Both the position numbers and the translations under genes were made by a program. The notes beneath the pieces were generated by a model, which saw nothing but the letters and a program-made list of their open reading frames with translations, was not told where the DNA came from and ran no database searches. Shown in pieces: positions 27,006 to 37,180 of a DNA stretch of 64,000 bases; the first letter of the stretch is position 1, and each line of letters starts with the position of its first letter. The DNA comes from Arenibaculum pallidiluteum (GTDB taxonomy: Bacteria; Pseudomonadota; Alphaproteobacteria; Azospirillales; Azospirillaceae), in assembly GCF_017355985.1 (NCBI RefSeq), contig NZ_JAFIQU010000016.1:85916-149915 (forward strand), read 5' to 3'.

Positions 27006-28706
27006 TCAGGTCCCGGGCGGCAGGACCACCCGGAAGACGGCTCCGGGCCCGAGCTCCGGCTGATTCCGCGGCATCTCGAGCCGGGCGCCGAGCTGGGAAA
27101 CCAGGCCGCGCACCAGCCGCATGCCCAGGCCCGACGCCCCATGCCCCGCCCCGTCGGGATCGAAGCCGGGCGGCAGGCCGGGCCCGTCGTCGGAGACCGT
27201 GAGGGCGAGCCCGCCGTCCTCCATCCCTTCCAGCCGCACGAGGACCCGCGTCCCTTCGCCCTCCCGCGCCGTCGCCCCGCTGCCGGCGTGCTTGATCGCG
27301 TTCGTCAGGAGCTCGTTGGCGATCAGCGACAGCGGCACGGCCCGGTCGATGGGGACGAGGACCCCGTGCTCGGGGATCTCGACGGTGCAGACGGTGTCGG
27401 CCGCGCCGGCGATCAGCGCCTGGTCGCTCGCGAGCTCCTTCAGGAACTGGCCGAAATCGACGGTCTCGAAGTGGTCGGTCTGATAGAGGCGCTGGTGCAG
27501 ATGCCCGATCGCCTGGACCCTGTTCCTCGCCTCCAGCAGCCTGTCGCGGACATCGTCCCGGTCACTGCTCCTGATCTGCATGTTCAGCAGGCTGGACACC
27601 ATCTGCAGCGAGTTCTTGACGCGGTGGTTGACCTCCTTCAGCAGCCAGGCCTTGTGGTCCAGCGCCAGTTGGAGCGTCGCGGTCCGCTCTTCGACCCGCG
27701 CTTCGAGCTCGGCGTTCAGGGCGTCCAGCGCCCGGCGGCGGGCATCCTCGGCACCGGCCCAGCGCAGCGCATGGCGCGCGCCGAAGGCGAAGCCCGCGAT
27801 GGTCAGCGCGCCGACCAGGAGATACGGGGCCGAGCGCTGGACCCAGCGCTCCAGGATCGCGCGCTCCGTGATGCCGACGCTGACGTAGAGCGGCCGGCCC
27901 TCCAGTCTCCGGAAGAAGACCGTGCGGGTGACGCCGTCGGCGGAGGATTCGTAGCGGACCCGGCCGTCGGCCGTTCCCGGCGCGATCAGGTCCTGCAGCG
28001 GGCCGGAGATCCGCGTGATCTCGGTGCGCGGCTGGCGCACGAGGATCCTGCCGTCGTCGCGGAACCAGGCGAAGCTCGTCTGCTCGGAGAAGCCGAGCGA
28101 CATGTAGAAACGCCTGATGTCCTCGGTCATCACCGCCATGGATGCGACCCCGCCGAAGCCTGCGGATCCCTCCGTCCGGCGGCTGAGGACCAGCATGGCG
28201 GTGCCTTCCACCGGGCCGGGAAGAGGGTCGCTGAGGTAAAGCCCGCTCGCGGGATCGCGATGGGTTTCGAAGAAATCCTGGTCGACGATGGCGGGCGCCT
28301 TCTCGATCTCGGGCGCGGTCGAGGCGCGCAGCCGTCCTTCGGCATCCCACAGGAAAATGCGGAAGGCGGTCGGCAGGGTGCCCCGCAGCTCGTCGAGCGC
28401 ACGATGGGAGCGGGCTGCTGCCGCGGGGTCGTCCCAGTCGGTGTCGGCGTTCAGCCGGGCCACCGAGCGCAGCAGCAGCTCGGCGGCGCCGAGCAGCCAT
28501 TCCGCATGCCCGGAGGCCATCCGCACCGCGGCACGGGCCTCGACCTCGTACTCCTCGCGGGCGAGCGACAGGCTCCAATGGGCGGAGCTCGCCAGCACCA
28601 GCGCCAGCAGCGCGGCGCAGCCCAGGATTCCGAGCCGGATCCGCGCGACCACGCCCGGGCGGGCAACCGGTCCGATGCCGGGCGCCCGGTTCCCCGCCGG
28701 GTTCAT
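27006..28706 (-). CDS. sensor histidine kinase (HisKA_2 type) with an extracytoplasmic sensor domain
   Basis: The 566-residue protein has a membrane helix (about 25-45), a large extracytoplasmic sensor region of double-Cache character, a second helix (about 295-315), a short coiled coil, and a HisKA_2 dimerisation domain with phospho-acceptor His361 in [13 protein letters not shown] HATPase follows with [14 protein letters not shown] and [10 protein letters not shown]. Kinases of this type in alphaproteobacteria often feed the general stress response or light/osmotic pathways. Its ATG overlaps the ubiG stop (ATGA), so the two are translationally coupled. No response regulator is adjacent. Confidence 0.88.
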   Translation of the reverse strand: MNPAGNRAPGIGPVARPGVVARIRLGILGCAALLALVLASSAHWSLSLAREEYEVEARAAVRMASGHAEWLLGAAELLLRSVARLNADTDWDDPAAAARSHRALDELRGTLPTAFRIFLWDAEGRLRASTAPEIEKAPAIVDQDFFETHRDPASGLYLSDPLPGPVEGTAMLVLSRRTEGSAGFGGVASMAVMTEDIRRFYMSLGFSEQTSFAWFRDDGRILVRQPRTEITRISGPLQDLIAPGTADGRVRYESSADGVTRTVFFRRLEGRPLYVSVGITERAILERWVQRSAPYLLVGALTIAGFAFGARHALRWAGAEDARRRALDALNAELEARVEERTATLQLALDHKAWLLKEVNHRVKNSLQMVSSLLNMQIRSSDRDDVRDRLLEARNRVQAIGHLHQRLYQTDHFETVDFGQFLKELASDQALIAGAADTVCTVEIPEHGVLVPIDRAVPLSLIANELLTNAIKHAGSGATAREGEGTRVLVRLEGMEDGGLALTVSDDGPGLPPGFDPDGAGHGASGLGMRLVRGLVSQLGARLEMPRNQPELGPGAVFRVVLPPGT

Positions 28707-29473
28707 GGGCCGCGGGACGCCCACAGCATGTAGTTCACGCCGAGATCGCGCGGGTTCTCGGAGAAGGTGTCGGTCAGCGGGTTGTAGACGACACCCGTGA
28801 GGCCGCGCACGGAAAAGCCGTGCGGCCGCAGGCCCGCGGCCAGCTCGGAGGGGCGCAGGAACCTGCGCCAGTCATGGGTCCCGCGCGGCAGCCAGCGCAG
28901 CACGTATTCGGCGCCGACGATCGCCAGGGCGAAGGCCTTGGGCGTGCGGTTGATGGTCGCCATGGCGATCATGCCGCCGGGAGCGGTCAGCGCCGCCAGG
29001 GAGCCCAGGAACAGCGGCACGTCGGCCACGTGCTCGACCACCTCGAGCGCCAGCACCAGGTCGAAGCGGCGCCCTTCCGCGACCAGGTCCTCGGCCGTGC
29101 AGGCCCGGTAGGTCGCGGGTGCGCCCGTCTCTGCCGCGTGGGCCTCGGCGACGCGGACGTTGCGCTCGGCCGCGTCGATGCCGAGGATCCCGGCGCCCAG
29201 GCGGGACAGCGGTTCGGTCAGGAGGCCGCCGCCGCAGCCGATGTCCACCGCCGAAAGGCCGCGCAGCGGCTCGGGCGCCGCGGGATCGCGCCCGAAGTGC
29301 CGGCATGCGGCATCGCGGATGTAGCGCAGACGCACCGGGTTGTAGCCGTGCAGCGGGCGGAACTTGCCCCGGGGATCCCACCATTCGGCGGCGATCGCCG
29401 AGAAGCGCGCGACCTCGTCGGCATCGACGGTTCCGCCCGCGCGCGGCGCGTGGTCCGGTTGGGGCGCAGCCAT
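28703..29473 (-). CDS. ubiG: bifunctional ubiquinone O-methyltransferase UbiG
   Basis: The 256-residue protein has the UbiG signature [23 protein letters not shown], the SAM motif [10 protein letters not shown] (about residues 76-85), LEVVEHV and the C-terminal block DFLR-like [12 protein letters not shown] with NYMLWASR. It performs both O-methylations of ubiquinone synthesis at the membrane surface, using S-adenosylmethionine. GAGGACAATCA precedes the ATG at 29473. It is divergent from lysC, a common arrangement in alphaproteobacteria, and overlaps the histidine kinase gene downstream. Confidence 0.95.
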   Translation of the reverse strand: MAAPQPDHAPRAGGTVDADEVARFSAIAAEWWDPRGKFRPLHGYNPVRLRYIRDAACRHFGRDPAAPEPLRGLSAVDIGCGGGLLTEPLSRLGAGILGIDAAERNVRVAEAHAAETGAPATYRACTAEDLVAEGRRFDLVLALEVVEHVADVPLFLGSLAALTAPGGMIAMATINRTPKAFALAIVGAEYVLRWLPRGTHDWRRFLRPSELAAGLRPHGFSVRGLTGVVYNPLTDTFSENPRDLGVNYMLWASRGP

Positions 29474-29608
29474 TGATTGTCCTCGTCCGCCATGGGCAGG
29501 CGCGCTTGCTTCGCCTGTCGGCACGGAGTATGGATACCGCGCTTCGCGCCCGCAAGATGCCCGTTTCGGTTTGCGAAGCGGCTGTTTTCCTGGGATTTCG
29601 GATCCGTC

Positions 29609-30844
29609 ATGGCGCGCATCGTCCTGAAATTCGGCGGCACCTCGGTCGGCGACGTGGAGCGCATCCGCAACGTCGCCCGCAAGGTCGCGGCCGAGGTCCG
29701 CGCCGGCCACGAGGTCTCGGTCGTCGTGTCGGCCATGTCGGGCGTTACCAACCAGCTCGTGGGCTACTGCCGCGAGATCGACCCGCTGCACGACGCGCGC
29801 GAATACGACGCCGTGGTCTCCTCGGGCGAGCAGGTCACCAGCGGGCTGCTGGCGATCGCCCTGCAGAAGCTCGGCATTCCCGCGCGGTCCTTCCAGGGCT
29901 GGCAGGTCGCCGTGCGCACCGACGGCACCCACGGCAAGGCGCGCATCCTGTCCGTCGACACCGCGCCGCTGGAGCGCTGCCTCGGCGCGGGCGAGGTCGC
30001 TGTGGTCGCCGGCTTCCAGGGCGTCGCCGAGACCGGCCGCGTCACCACGCTGGGGCGCGGCGGGTCGGACACTTCGGCGGTGGCGCTCGCGGCCGCGCTG
30101 GGGGCGGACCGCTGCGACATCTATACCGACGTGGACGGTGTCTACACGACCGACCCGCGCATCGTGACGAAGGCGCGCAAGCTCGCGCGCATCACCTACG
30201 AAGAGATGCTGGAGATGGCGTCGCTCGGAGCGAAGGTCCTCCAGACCCGCTCGGTCGAGATGGCCATGAAGCACCGCGTGCGCGTGCAGGTGCTCAGCAG
30301 CTTCGAGGAGGCGCCCGGCAGCGACCTGCCGGGAACGCTGGTTGTGGACGAGGACGAGATCGTGGAACAGGAACTGGTCAGCGGCATCGCCTACAGCCGT
30401 GACGAGGCGAAGGTCACCCTTCTGGCCGTGGCGGACCGGCCCGGCGTTGCCGCGCGCATCTTCGGTCCGCTCGCCGATGCCGCCATCAACGTGGACATGA
30501 TCGTCCAGAACGTGTCCGAGGACGGCAAGACGACCGACCTGACCTTCACGGTCGGCAAGGCGGACCTGGACCGCGCAAAGCAGGTCCTCGAGACCTCGCG
30601 GGCGGAGCTCGGGTACCGCCAGGTCGTCACCGATCCCGACGTGGTCAAGGTCTCGGTGATCGGCGTGGGCATGCGCAGCCATGCCGGCGTCGCCCAGCGG
30701 ATGTTCAGCGCGCTCGCCGAGAAGGGCATCAACATCCAGGTGATCACGACCTCCGAGATCAAGGTCTCGGTGCTGATCGCCGAGGAGTACACGGAGCTCG
30801 CGCTCCGTGCGCTTCATACCGCCTACGGGCTCGACGCCGCCTGA
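29609..30844 (+). CDS. lysC: aspartate kinase
   Basis: The 411-residue enzyme phosphorylates aspartate in the first step to Lys, Thr, Met and diaminopimelate. It has the N-terminal KFGGTSV motif, the [16 protein letters not shown] nucleotide/aspartate region, [11 protein letters not shown], and two C-terminal ACT domains (about 265-405) that give feedback control by Lys/Thr. The frame is open from 29477, but homologues begin at [10 protein letters not shown], so 29609 is used. The next gene starts about 90 bases downstream. Confidence 0.96.
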   Translation: MARIVLKFGGTSVGDVERIRNVARKVAAEVRAGHEVSVVVSAMSGVTNQLVGYCREIDPLHDAREYDAVVSSGEQVTSGLLAIALQKLGIPARSFQGWQVAVRTDGTHGKARILSVDTAPLERCLGAGEVAVVAGFQGVAETGRVTTLGRGGSDTSAVALAAALGADRCDIYTDVDGVYTTDPRIVTKARKLARITYEEMLEMASLGAKVLQTRSVEMAMKHRVRVQVLSSFEEAPGSDLPGTLVVDEDEIVEQELVSGIAYSRDEAKVTLLAVADRPGVAARIFGPLADAAINVDMIVQNVSEDGKTTDLTFTVGKADLDRAKQVLETSRAELGYRQVVTDPDVVKVSVIGVGMRSHAGVAQRMFSALAEKGINIQVITTSEIKVSVLIAEEYTELALRALHTAYGLDAA

Positions 30845-30932
30845 TTCCGGCCTGCGCGCGGCCCGCGCTTGCGCGCGCCGTGCCGAGGGGCGAAATTGGG
30901 ACGGGACTCTGCTATCTCGGATAGGCGCCGCC

Positions 30933-31994
30933 ATGCTCAGACCCGCCCGTGCGACGCTTGACCGCCTGTGGAGCCGCGGATCGGCCTTCCTCGGAGCGGA
31001 CCTCGCCATCCTGGGCGGGGCCATGACCTGGGTGTCCGAGCGCAATCTCGTCGCCGCGATCTCGCGGGGCGGCGGGTTCGGCGTCCTCGCCTCGGGGTCC
31101 ATGCGGCCCGACATGCTCGACGCCGAGATCGCCGCCACCGCCGCGCTCTGCGACCGCCCCTTCGGCGTCAACCTCATCACGCTGCATCCCGAGCTGGACC
31201 GGTTGATCGACGTCTGCATCGACCGCCGGGTCGGCCATGTCGTCCTGGCCGGCGGCCTGCCGCCTGCGACCGCGATCCGCAGGCTGAAGGACGGCGGCGT
31301 CAGGGTCCTTTGCTTCGCGCCGGCGCTGGTGATCGCAAAGCGCCTGCTGCGCCTGGGCGTCGACGCCCTGGTGATCGAGGGGATGGAGGCCGGCGGGCAT
31401 ATCGGGCCGGTCTCGACCTCGGTGCTCGCCCAGGAGATCCTGCCCGAGATCCGCGAGGTCCCGGTCTTCGTCGCCGGCGGCATCGGCCGGGGCGAGGCGG
31501 TGGTCAGCTACCTGGAGATGGGGGCTGCGGGGGTGCAGCTCGGAACCCGCTTCGTCTGCGCGACGGAAAGCCTCGCGCATCCGCGCTTCAAGAAGGCGTT
31601 CATCGACGCCGCCGCGCGCGATGCGGTGCCGACCGCGCAGCTCGACCCGCGCTTTCCCGTGATCCCGGTGCGCGCCCTGGTGAACGAGGGCACGCGCCGC
31701 TTCACCGATTTCCAGCGCGAGGTGATCACCCGTTTCGACCGCGGCGAGCTCTCGCAGAAGGACGCGCAGCTCGAGATCGAGCATTTCTGGGCGGGAGCCC
31801 TGCGCCGCGCCGTGGTCGAGGGCGACGTCGAGAACGGCTCCCTGATGGCGGGGCAGTCCGTCGGGCTGGTGACGCGCGAGCAGCCCGTGTCGGAGATCCT
31901 GGCCGAGATCATCGAGCAGGCGGTCCGCTGCCTGGAGCGGCGGGATCCCTTCGCCGGAGCGGAGCCGCCGGCGGCCGTCTCCGGGGCGCGGTGA
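30933..31994 (+). CDS. nitronate monooxygenase-type flavin oxidoreductase
   Basis: The 353-residue protein is a TIM-barrel FMN enzyme of the 2-nitropropane dioxygenase family: [23 protein letters not shown] at the start, [15 protein letters not shown] (with the family's conserved active-site-region His) and [30 protein letters not shown] for phosphate binding. Family members oxidise nitronates or act as NAD(P)H-quinone or enoyl reductases, so the substrate is uncertain. Its stop overlaps the ptsP start (TGATG), placing it in a lysC-NMO-ptsP operon. It is distinct from the second NMO-type gene at 43921. Confidence 0.85.
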   Translation: MLRPARATLDRLWSRGSAFLGADLAILGGAMTWVSERNLVAAISRGGGFGVLASGSMRPDMLDAEIAATAALCDRPFGVNLITLHPELDRLIDVCIDRRVGHVVLAGGLPPATAIRRLKDGGVRVLCFAPALVIAKRLLRLGVDALVIEGMEAGGHIGPVSTSVLAQEILPEIREVPVFVAGGIGRGEAVVSYLEMGAAGVQLGTRFVCATESLAHPRFKKAFIDAAARDAVPTAQLDPRFPVIPVRALVNEGTRRFTDFQREVITRFDRGELSQKDAQLEIEHFWAGALRRAVVEGDVENGSLMAGQSVGLVTREQPVSEILAEIIEQAVRCLERRDPFAGAEPPAAVSGAR

Positions 31995-34303
31995 TGCCGG
32001 TGGACACGCCCGACATCGCCGCTCCCGCGCCGGGCCCGGTCTCGACGCTGGCCGGCAATTCGGCGCGGCGTCTGCTGGCGGCGCTGCGGGACGTGATGGC
32101 CGGGTCGGGCTCGGCCCAGAGCCGCCTGGACAAGATCGTGCGCCTGATCGGCCAGGAGGTGCAGGCGGACGTCTGCTCCTGCTACGTGATGCGCGCTGGC
32201 GACATCCTGGAGCTGTTCTCGACCATCGGCCTGAACCCCGACGCCGTCCACAAGACGCGCATGCGCGTGGGCGAGGGCGTGGTCGGCGACATCGCGGCGC
32301 ATGCCAGGCCCATGGCGCTGGCCGATGCGCGCTCGCACCCGAACTTCTCCTACCGCCCCGAGACCGGCGAGGATCCCTTCCAGTCCATGGCGGGCGTGCC
32401 GATCCTGCGCGGCGGCCGGGTGCGCGGCGTGCTGGTGATCCAGCACAAGGCCAAGCGCGACTACAACGAGGAAGAGGTCGAGACCCTCCAGACCATCGCC
32501 ATGGTGGTCGCCGAGCTGGTGGCGGCGGGCGAGCTCGTCGGTGCCCAGGAGATCTCGACGGCGGGCGATGCGGCGCTGCTGCCGACCAGGCTTGAGGGCA
32601 TCACGCTGAACCGCGGCCTCGCCATGGGGCACGCCGTGCTGCACCGCCCGCAGCTCACGATCCGGCAGCTCGTCGCCGAGGATCCCGAGCGCGAGCACGA
32701 GCGCCTGCGCCAGGCGCTGGCGGGCGTGCTGGGCGCCATCGACGCCCTGATGCGCGCCCATGGCGACGGGTCGGGCGAGCACCGCGACATCCTCGAGACC
32801 TACCGGATGTTCGCCGAGGACCGCGGCTGGCTGTCGAAGATCCGCGAGGCCATCAACAGCGGCCTGACGGCGGAGGCGGCGGTGCAGCGTGTCCAGAACG
32901 ACACCCGCGCCCGCATGAGCCAGATCGCGGACCCCTATATCCGCGAGCGGCTGCTCGACCTCGACGATCTCAACAACCGGCTGCTCCAGCACCTGACCGG
33001 CCGCCCCTCGGCGGCCGACGCCGGCACGCTGCCGGACGAGTTCGTGCTGGTGGCCCGCAGCATGGGCCCGGCCGAGCTGCTGGACTACGACAAGCACCGG
33101 CTGCGCGGCTTGGTCCTGGAGGAGGGCTCGGCGGCCAGCCATGTCGCGATCGTCGCCCGCGCGCTCGAGATCCCGGTGGTCGGCCAGTGCACCAACGTAC
33201 TGACCCGCATCGAGCCGCTGGATCCCCTGATCGTGGACGGCGACAACGGGCTCGTGTTCGTGCGGCCGGCCGAGGACATCCAGGAGAGCTTCGCGCGCTC
33301 CATGGCGCTGCTCGCCGACCGCGAGCGCAGCTATGCGGCGGTGCGCGACCTGCCGGCCGTCACGCGGGACGGCACGCCGATCTCCATCAACCTGAACTGC
33401 GGGATGGTGATCGACCTGTCCCATCTCGGCCCCTCGGGGGCGGACGGGGTCGGGCTGTACCGCACCGAGATTCCGTTCATGGTCCGGTCGGCCTATCCCG
33501 ACGTCGCGACCCAGACCGATCTCTATGCCCGGGTGCTGGAGCAGGTCGGCGACAAGCCGGTGGTCTTCCGCACGCTCGATGCCGGCGGCGACAAGGTGCT
33601 GCCCTATTTCACCGCCGAGCAGGAGGAGAACCCGGCGCTCGGCTGGCGCGCGATCCGCATGGGGCTCGACCGGCCGGCCATGCTGCGCAAGCAGCTCCGC
33701 GCACTGCTTCGAGCCTCGGCCGGCCGCGAGCTGCGGGTGATGTTCCCCATGGTGGCCGAGGTCGCCGAGTTCGATGCCGCCAAGGCCATCCTGGACATGG
33801 AGCAGGCCCGGCTGGCCACCGAGGGGCGCGAGCCGCCCACGGCCGTGAGGGTCGGCGCGATGATCGAGGTGCCGTCCATCGTCTGGCAATTCGACGTGCT
33901 GCTGCGCCGCGTCGACTTCCTGTCGGTTGGGTCCAACGACCTGCTGCAGTATCTGTTCGCGGCGGACCGCGGCAACCCGAAGCTCGCGACCCGCTACGAC
34001 CCGCTCTCGCCCGCGCTCCTGCGGCTGCTGCGCTCGCTGGTGCGCCAGGCCGACGCGGCGAAGGTCCCGCTCTCGGTCTGCGGCGAGATCGCCGGCCGCC
34101 CGCTCGAGGCGATGGCCCTGGCCGGCCTCGGCTACCGGATCCTGTCCATGTCGCCGCCAGCGGTCGGCGCGGTGAAGACCATGATCAGGAGCCTGGATCT
34201 GGGCCCGCTGCGTGAGTATCTGGAAGGATTGTTGGATCTTCCCGACCACAGCTTGCGCGACAAGCTGCTTGCATACGCGAGAGATCACGGAGTCATGATC
34301 TAG
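31994..34303 (+). CDS. ptsP: phosphoenolpyruvate-protein phosphotransferase EI-Ntr
   Basis: The 769-residue protein has an N-terminal GAF domain (about 25-180, QADVCSCYVMRAGDILELFSTIGL to its end), then the enzyme I part: an N-domain with phospho-acceptor His383 in GSAASHVAIVARAL and a PEP-binding TIM barrel with GVGLYRTEIPFM, FRTLDAGGDKVLPYF and SVGSNDLLQY. It starts the nitrogen-related PTS, passing phosphate from PEP to NPr and EIIA-Ntr, which regulate rather than transport. The GAF domain probably senses nitrogen status. It overlaps the upstream oxidoreductase by 1 base. Confidence 0.96.
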   Translation: MPVDTPDIAAPAPGPVSTLAGNSARRLLAALRDVMAGSGSAQSRLDKIVRLIGQEVQADVCSCYVMRAGDILELFSTIGLNPDAVHKTRMRVGEGVVGDIAAHARPMALADARSHPNFSYRPETGEDPFQSMAGVPILRGGRVRGVLVIQHKAKRDYNEEEVETLQTIAMVVAELVAAGELVGAQEISTAGDAALLPTRLEGITLNRGLAMGHAVLHRPQLTIRQLVAEDPEREHERLRQALAGVLGAIDALMRAHGDGSGEHRDILETYRMFAEDRGWLSKIREAINSGLTAEAAVQRVQNDTRARMSQIADPYIRERLLDLDDLNNRLLQHLTGRPSAADAGTLPDEFVLVARSMGPAELLDYDKHRLRGLVLEEGSAASHVAIVARALEIPVVGQCTNVLTRIEPLDPLIVDGDNGLVFVRPAEDIQESFARSMALLADRERSYAAVRDLPAVTRDGTPISINLNCGMVIDLSHLGPSGADGVGLYRTEIPFMVRSAYPDVATQTDLYARVLEQVGDKPVVFRTLDAGGDKVLPYFTAEQEENPALGWRAIRMGLDRPAMLRKQLRALLRASAGRELRVMFPMVAEVAEFDAAKAILDMEQARLATEGREPPTAVRVGAMIEVPSIVWQFDVLLRRVDFLSVGSNDLLQYLFAADRGNPKLATRYDPLSPALLRLLRSLVRQADAAKVPLSVCGEIAGRPLEAMALAGLGYRILSMSPPAVGAVKTMIRSLDLGPLREYLEGLLDLPDHSLRDKLLAYARDHGVMI

Positions 34304-34444
34304 CATTGCTCTGCCGGAACAAAAAACGCACCATTGGGCAGGACGTTTAAAGGGTTCGGTAACCCTCCTTCCGGAAGATCGGTCCCATCATCGCAGGGGT
34401 CCACATCGGGTCGGCACCTGCGCAGCATTGAAGAGCGGGCGAGC

Positions 34445-35761
34445 ATGGGCGAGCGGAAGCGCAGGTTCTTCGACGACGCAGGCCGGGCCTCGTCCCTCGA
34501 CGGGGACGAGGAGCGCAGCCTCCCTGCAGTGCACACCGAGACGCTGAGCGCCTCGCTGCGCCGCGCGCGCGAGGCCCGCGGCGTCGCGGTCGACGAGGTC
34601 GCCCGCGCCCTGCGGATCCGGACGGTCTTCCTCCAGGCGCTCGAGGACGGCCGGTACAAGGACCTGCCCGGGGCGACCTACGCGATCGGCTTCCTGCGCA
34701 CCTACGCCGAGCATCTGGGCCTCGATCCCGAAACCGCCGTCCGCCGTTTCAAGGAGGAATCCTCGGGGACCATCGCGCGCTCGGAATATTACATGCCGAA
34801 GCCGGTCTCCGAGAGCCGTATCCCAGGCGGCGGCGTGCTGTTCGGCGCCCTTCTGCTGGGCGCAGCCGTCTATGGCGGCTGGTACTACATGTCCTCGACC
34901 GGGCGCGAGCTGGTGGACTTGGTCCCGCCGCTGCCCGACCAGATCGCTCAGGTGCTGAACCCCGGGGCCGGACAGCCGGCCGAGGCCCCCGCCGGCACCG
35001 CTCCGGCGCCATCGCCCGCCGACGCCCAAGCGGCGCCCGCCATCCCGCCGGCCACGCCTCCCGCGGTTCACGCCCCCGCCGCTCCGCCTCCTGCGGCGAG
35101 CCCGTCCCCCGTGGCGAGCGCGCCCGCCGCAGCTCCGGCCCCCGCACCCGCACCTGCACCCGCGGCGTCGGTCACGTCGCCGGCTAGCCCGCCGCCGGCG
35201 GCAGCTGCCGCACCCGCTCCGGCGCCTGCCGTTCCTGCCAACCCGACGGCTGCGGCTCCCGCGGCGGCTCCTGCCGCTGCGGCGCCGGCCCCTGCAGCCG
35301 CGCTGCCCGCCCCCGTCCCGCCTGCGACCGGGGATGTGGCCCAGGCTCCGGAGGCCGACGAGGACGAGGTCCCGGCCGCGCCGACCGCGCTGGCGGCTGG
35401 CCAGCCGGCCCAGCCTCTGCCCCAGACGGCCGAGGTTCCGCCCGCCGCCGCGGCGCCGGCGCCCGAGCTGCCCACCGGCAAGGTCTATGGCAGCACCAAC
35501 GGCGTATCGCGCATCCAGCTCAAGGCCATCCAGGATGCCTGGGTCCAGGTGCGCAGCGCCGGGGGCGAGCTCGTCTTCGCCCGCGTGCTGCGTCCCGGCG
35601 ACGTGTACCGCGTGCCGGACCAGCCCGGCCTGCGCCTGGTGACCGGAAATGCAGGCGGCCTGGTGGTCGCCGTGGACGGCAGCCAGGGCCAGGCCATGGG
35701 CACCACGGGCCAGGTGATGCGCGACGTCCCGCTGGAACCCCAGCGCTTCCTCGCACGCTGA
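34445..35761 (+). CDS. RodZ-like protein: HTH, membrane helix, long Ala/Pro linker, DUF4115 domain
   Basis: The 438-residue protein has a cytoplasmic helix-turn-helix of the RodZ type (LRRAREARGVAVDEVARALRI and YAIGFLRTYAEHLGLD, about residues 40-105), a membrane helix (about 135-155), a roughly 180-residue periplasmic linker made almost wholly of Ala and Pro, and a C-terminal domain of the DUF4115 type (RIQLKAIQDAWVQVRSAGGELVF). In other bacteria RodZ links MreB to the cell-wall elongation machinery. The gene lies between ptsP and ispG, as is common in Rhodospirillales. The start at 34445 avoids an unrelated 37-residue leader. Confidence 0.88.
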   Translation: MGERKRRFFDDAGRASSLDGDEERSLPAVHTETLSASLRRAREARGVAVDEVARALRIRTVFLQALEDGRYKDLPGATYAIGFLRTYAEHLGLDPETAVRRFKEESSGTIARSEYYMPKPVSESRIPGGGVLFGALLLGAAVYGGWYYMSSTGRELVDLVPPLPDQIAQVLNPGAGQPAEAPAGTAPAPSPADAQAAPAIPPATPPAVHAPAAPPPAASPSPVASAPAAAPAPAPAPAPAASVTSPASPPPAAAAAPAPAPAVPANPTAAAPAAAPAAAAPAPAAALPAPVPPATGDVAQAPEADEDEVPAAPTALAAGQPAQPLPQTAEVPPAAAAPAPELPTGKVYGSTNGVSRIQLKAIQDAWVQVRSAGGELVFARVLRPGDVYRVPDQPGLRLVTGNAGGLVVAVDGSQGQAMGTTGQVMRDVPLEPQRFLAR

Positions 35762-35817
35762 GCGCCGGCCGCGCGGGTGCCCCCGGGCATCTGCGGCCGC
35801 CGGCGGCGGGGCGATTG

Positions 35818-35837
35818 GGAGATCCGCCGGGATCTCC
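35818..35837 (+). terminator. hairpin in the rodZ-ispG gap
   Basis: GGAGATCC (35818-35825) pairs perfectly with GGATCTCC (35830-35837) around a GCCG loop. No U-run follows, so it may be a Rho-dependent pause site, a message-stabilising hairpin or a protein site. Confidence 0.4.
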
Positions 35838-35980
35838 GCCTCTGCGGCACCATCCGGGTGTCCGATACCCCTTGGCCACCTTGACTCCGGGCGCGCGCTG
35901 CGCACCTTTGCAAGGGTACGCCGCGTACGCATGCCTCCACGGGCATCGCGTCCGCATGGTCCCTCGCCAGGAAAGCTCCC

Positions 35981-37108
35981 ATGTCCGTCCGCCCGTACCG
36001 CGACATCCACCGCCGCAAGAGCCGCCAGATCCGGGTGGGCAAGGTGCTGGTCGGCGGCGATGCGCCGATCTCGGTGCAGAGCATGACCAACACGCCCACC
36101 GAGGACGTGGCGGCCACCGTCGCCCAGATCCGCCGCATGGAGGAGGTCGGGGCCGACATCGTGCGCGTCTCCTGTCCGGACGAAGCCTCGACCCGGGGGC
36201 TGCGCGACATCGTGCGCCAGGTCAACGTGCCCATCGTCGCGGACATCCATTTCCACTACCGCCGCGCCATCGAGGCGGCGGAGGCGGGGGCGGCATGCCT
36301 GCGCATCAATCCCGGGAACATCGGCTCGGCCGAGCGCGTGCGCGAGGTCGTGAAGGCCGCCAAGGACCATGGCTGCTCGATCCGTATCGGCGTGAACGCC
36401 GGCAGCCTCGAGCGCGACCTCCTGGAGAAATACGGCGAGCCCTGCCCCGAGGCGATGGTGGAGAGCGCGCTCGACCATGCGCGTATCCTCGAGGACCATG
36501 ACTTCCGCGAGTTCAAGATCTCGGTCAAGGCCTCGGACGTGTTCCTGGCCGTCGCCGCGTACCAGCAGCTCGCCGAGGCCTGCGACTATCCGCTGCACAT
36601 CGGCATCACCGAGGCCGGCGGCCTGCGCGCGGGGACGGTGAAGTCGTCGGTCGGGCTCGGCATGCTGCTGTGGTCGGGCGTCGGCGACACGATCCGCGTG
36701 TCGCTCTCGGCCGACCCGGTCGAGGAGGTGCTGGTCGCCTACGAGATGCTCAAGACGCTGGGCCTGCGGCGGCGCGGCGTCACCGTGATCTCCTGCCCGT
36801 CCTGCGCGCGCCAGCAGTACGACGTGATCTCCACCGTGGCCAAGCTCGAGGCGCGCCTGGCCCACATCACGACGCCCATGACCGTCTCGGTGATCGGCTG
36901 CGTCGTGAACGGCCCTGGCGAGGCGCGGGAGACCGACATCGGCTTCACTGGCGGCGGCAACGGCACCCACCAGGTCTACATCGCGGGCGTCCCGCACCAC
37001 CGGCTCAAGGACGAGGACATCGTCGAGCACCTCGCCGGGCTGGTCGAGCGGAAGGCGGCGGAGATCGAGGCGGCGAAGGCGGCGGAAGCGGTCGCGGCCG
37101 CCGAATGA
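35981..37108 (+). CDS. ispG: 4-hydroxy-3-methylbut-2-enyl diphosphate synthase
   Basis: The 375-residue enzyme converts MEcPP to HMBPP in the MEP isoprenoid pathway. It has the TIM barrel start with [25 protein letters not shown] and RINPGNIGS, and the iron-sulfur ligands Cys272, Cys275 (CPSC) and Cys307, followed by the conserved Glu in NGPGE. It needs a [4Fe-4S] cluster and reducing flavodoxin or ferredoxin. The tail is Ala/Glu-rich. About 220 bases precede it, so it has its own promoter region; hemA follows after about 70 bases. Confidence 0.97.
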   Translation: MSVRPYRDIHRRKSRQIRVGKVLVGGDAPISVQSMTNTPTEDVAATVAQIRRMEEVGADIVRVSCPDEASTRGLRDIVRQVNVPIVADIHFHYRRAIEAAEAGAACLRINPGNIGSAERVREVVKAAKDHGCSIRIGVNAGSLERDLLEKYGEPCPEAMVESALDHARILEDHDFREFKISVKASDVFLAVAAYQQLAEACDYPLHIGITEAGGLRAGTVKSSVGLGMLLWSGVGDTIRVSLSADPVEEVLVAYEMLKTLGLRRRGVTVISCPSCARQQYDVISTVAKLEARLAHITTPMTVSVIGCVVNGPGEARETDIGFTGGGNGTHQVYIAGVPHHRLKDEDIVEHLAGLVERKAAEIEAAKAAEAVAAAE

Positions 37109-37180
37109 CGGGCGTGGCGCACGACGCCGCACCCCCGCGCGGCGCTTCACCCGGTGGCGCCGCGCCCCTATCCTAGCGCC

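Noticed and set aside
28703..31483. 926-codon minus-strand frame
   Set aside because: Only 28703-29473 is UbiG; the upstream part is antisense to lysC and the flavin oxidoreductase.
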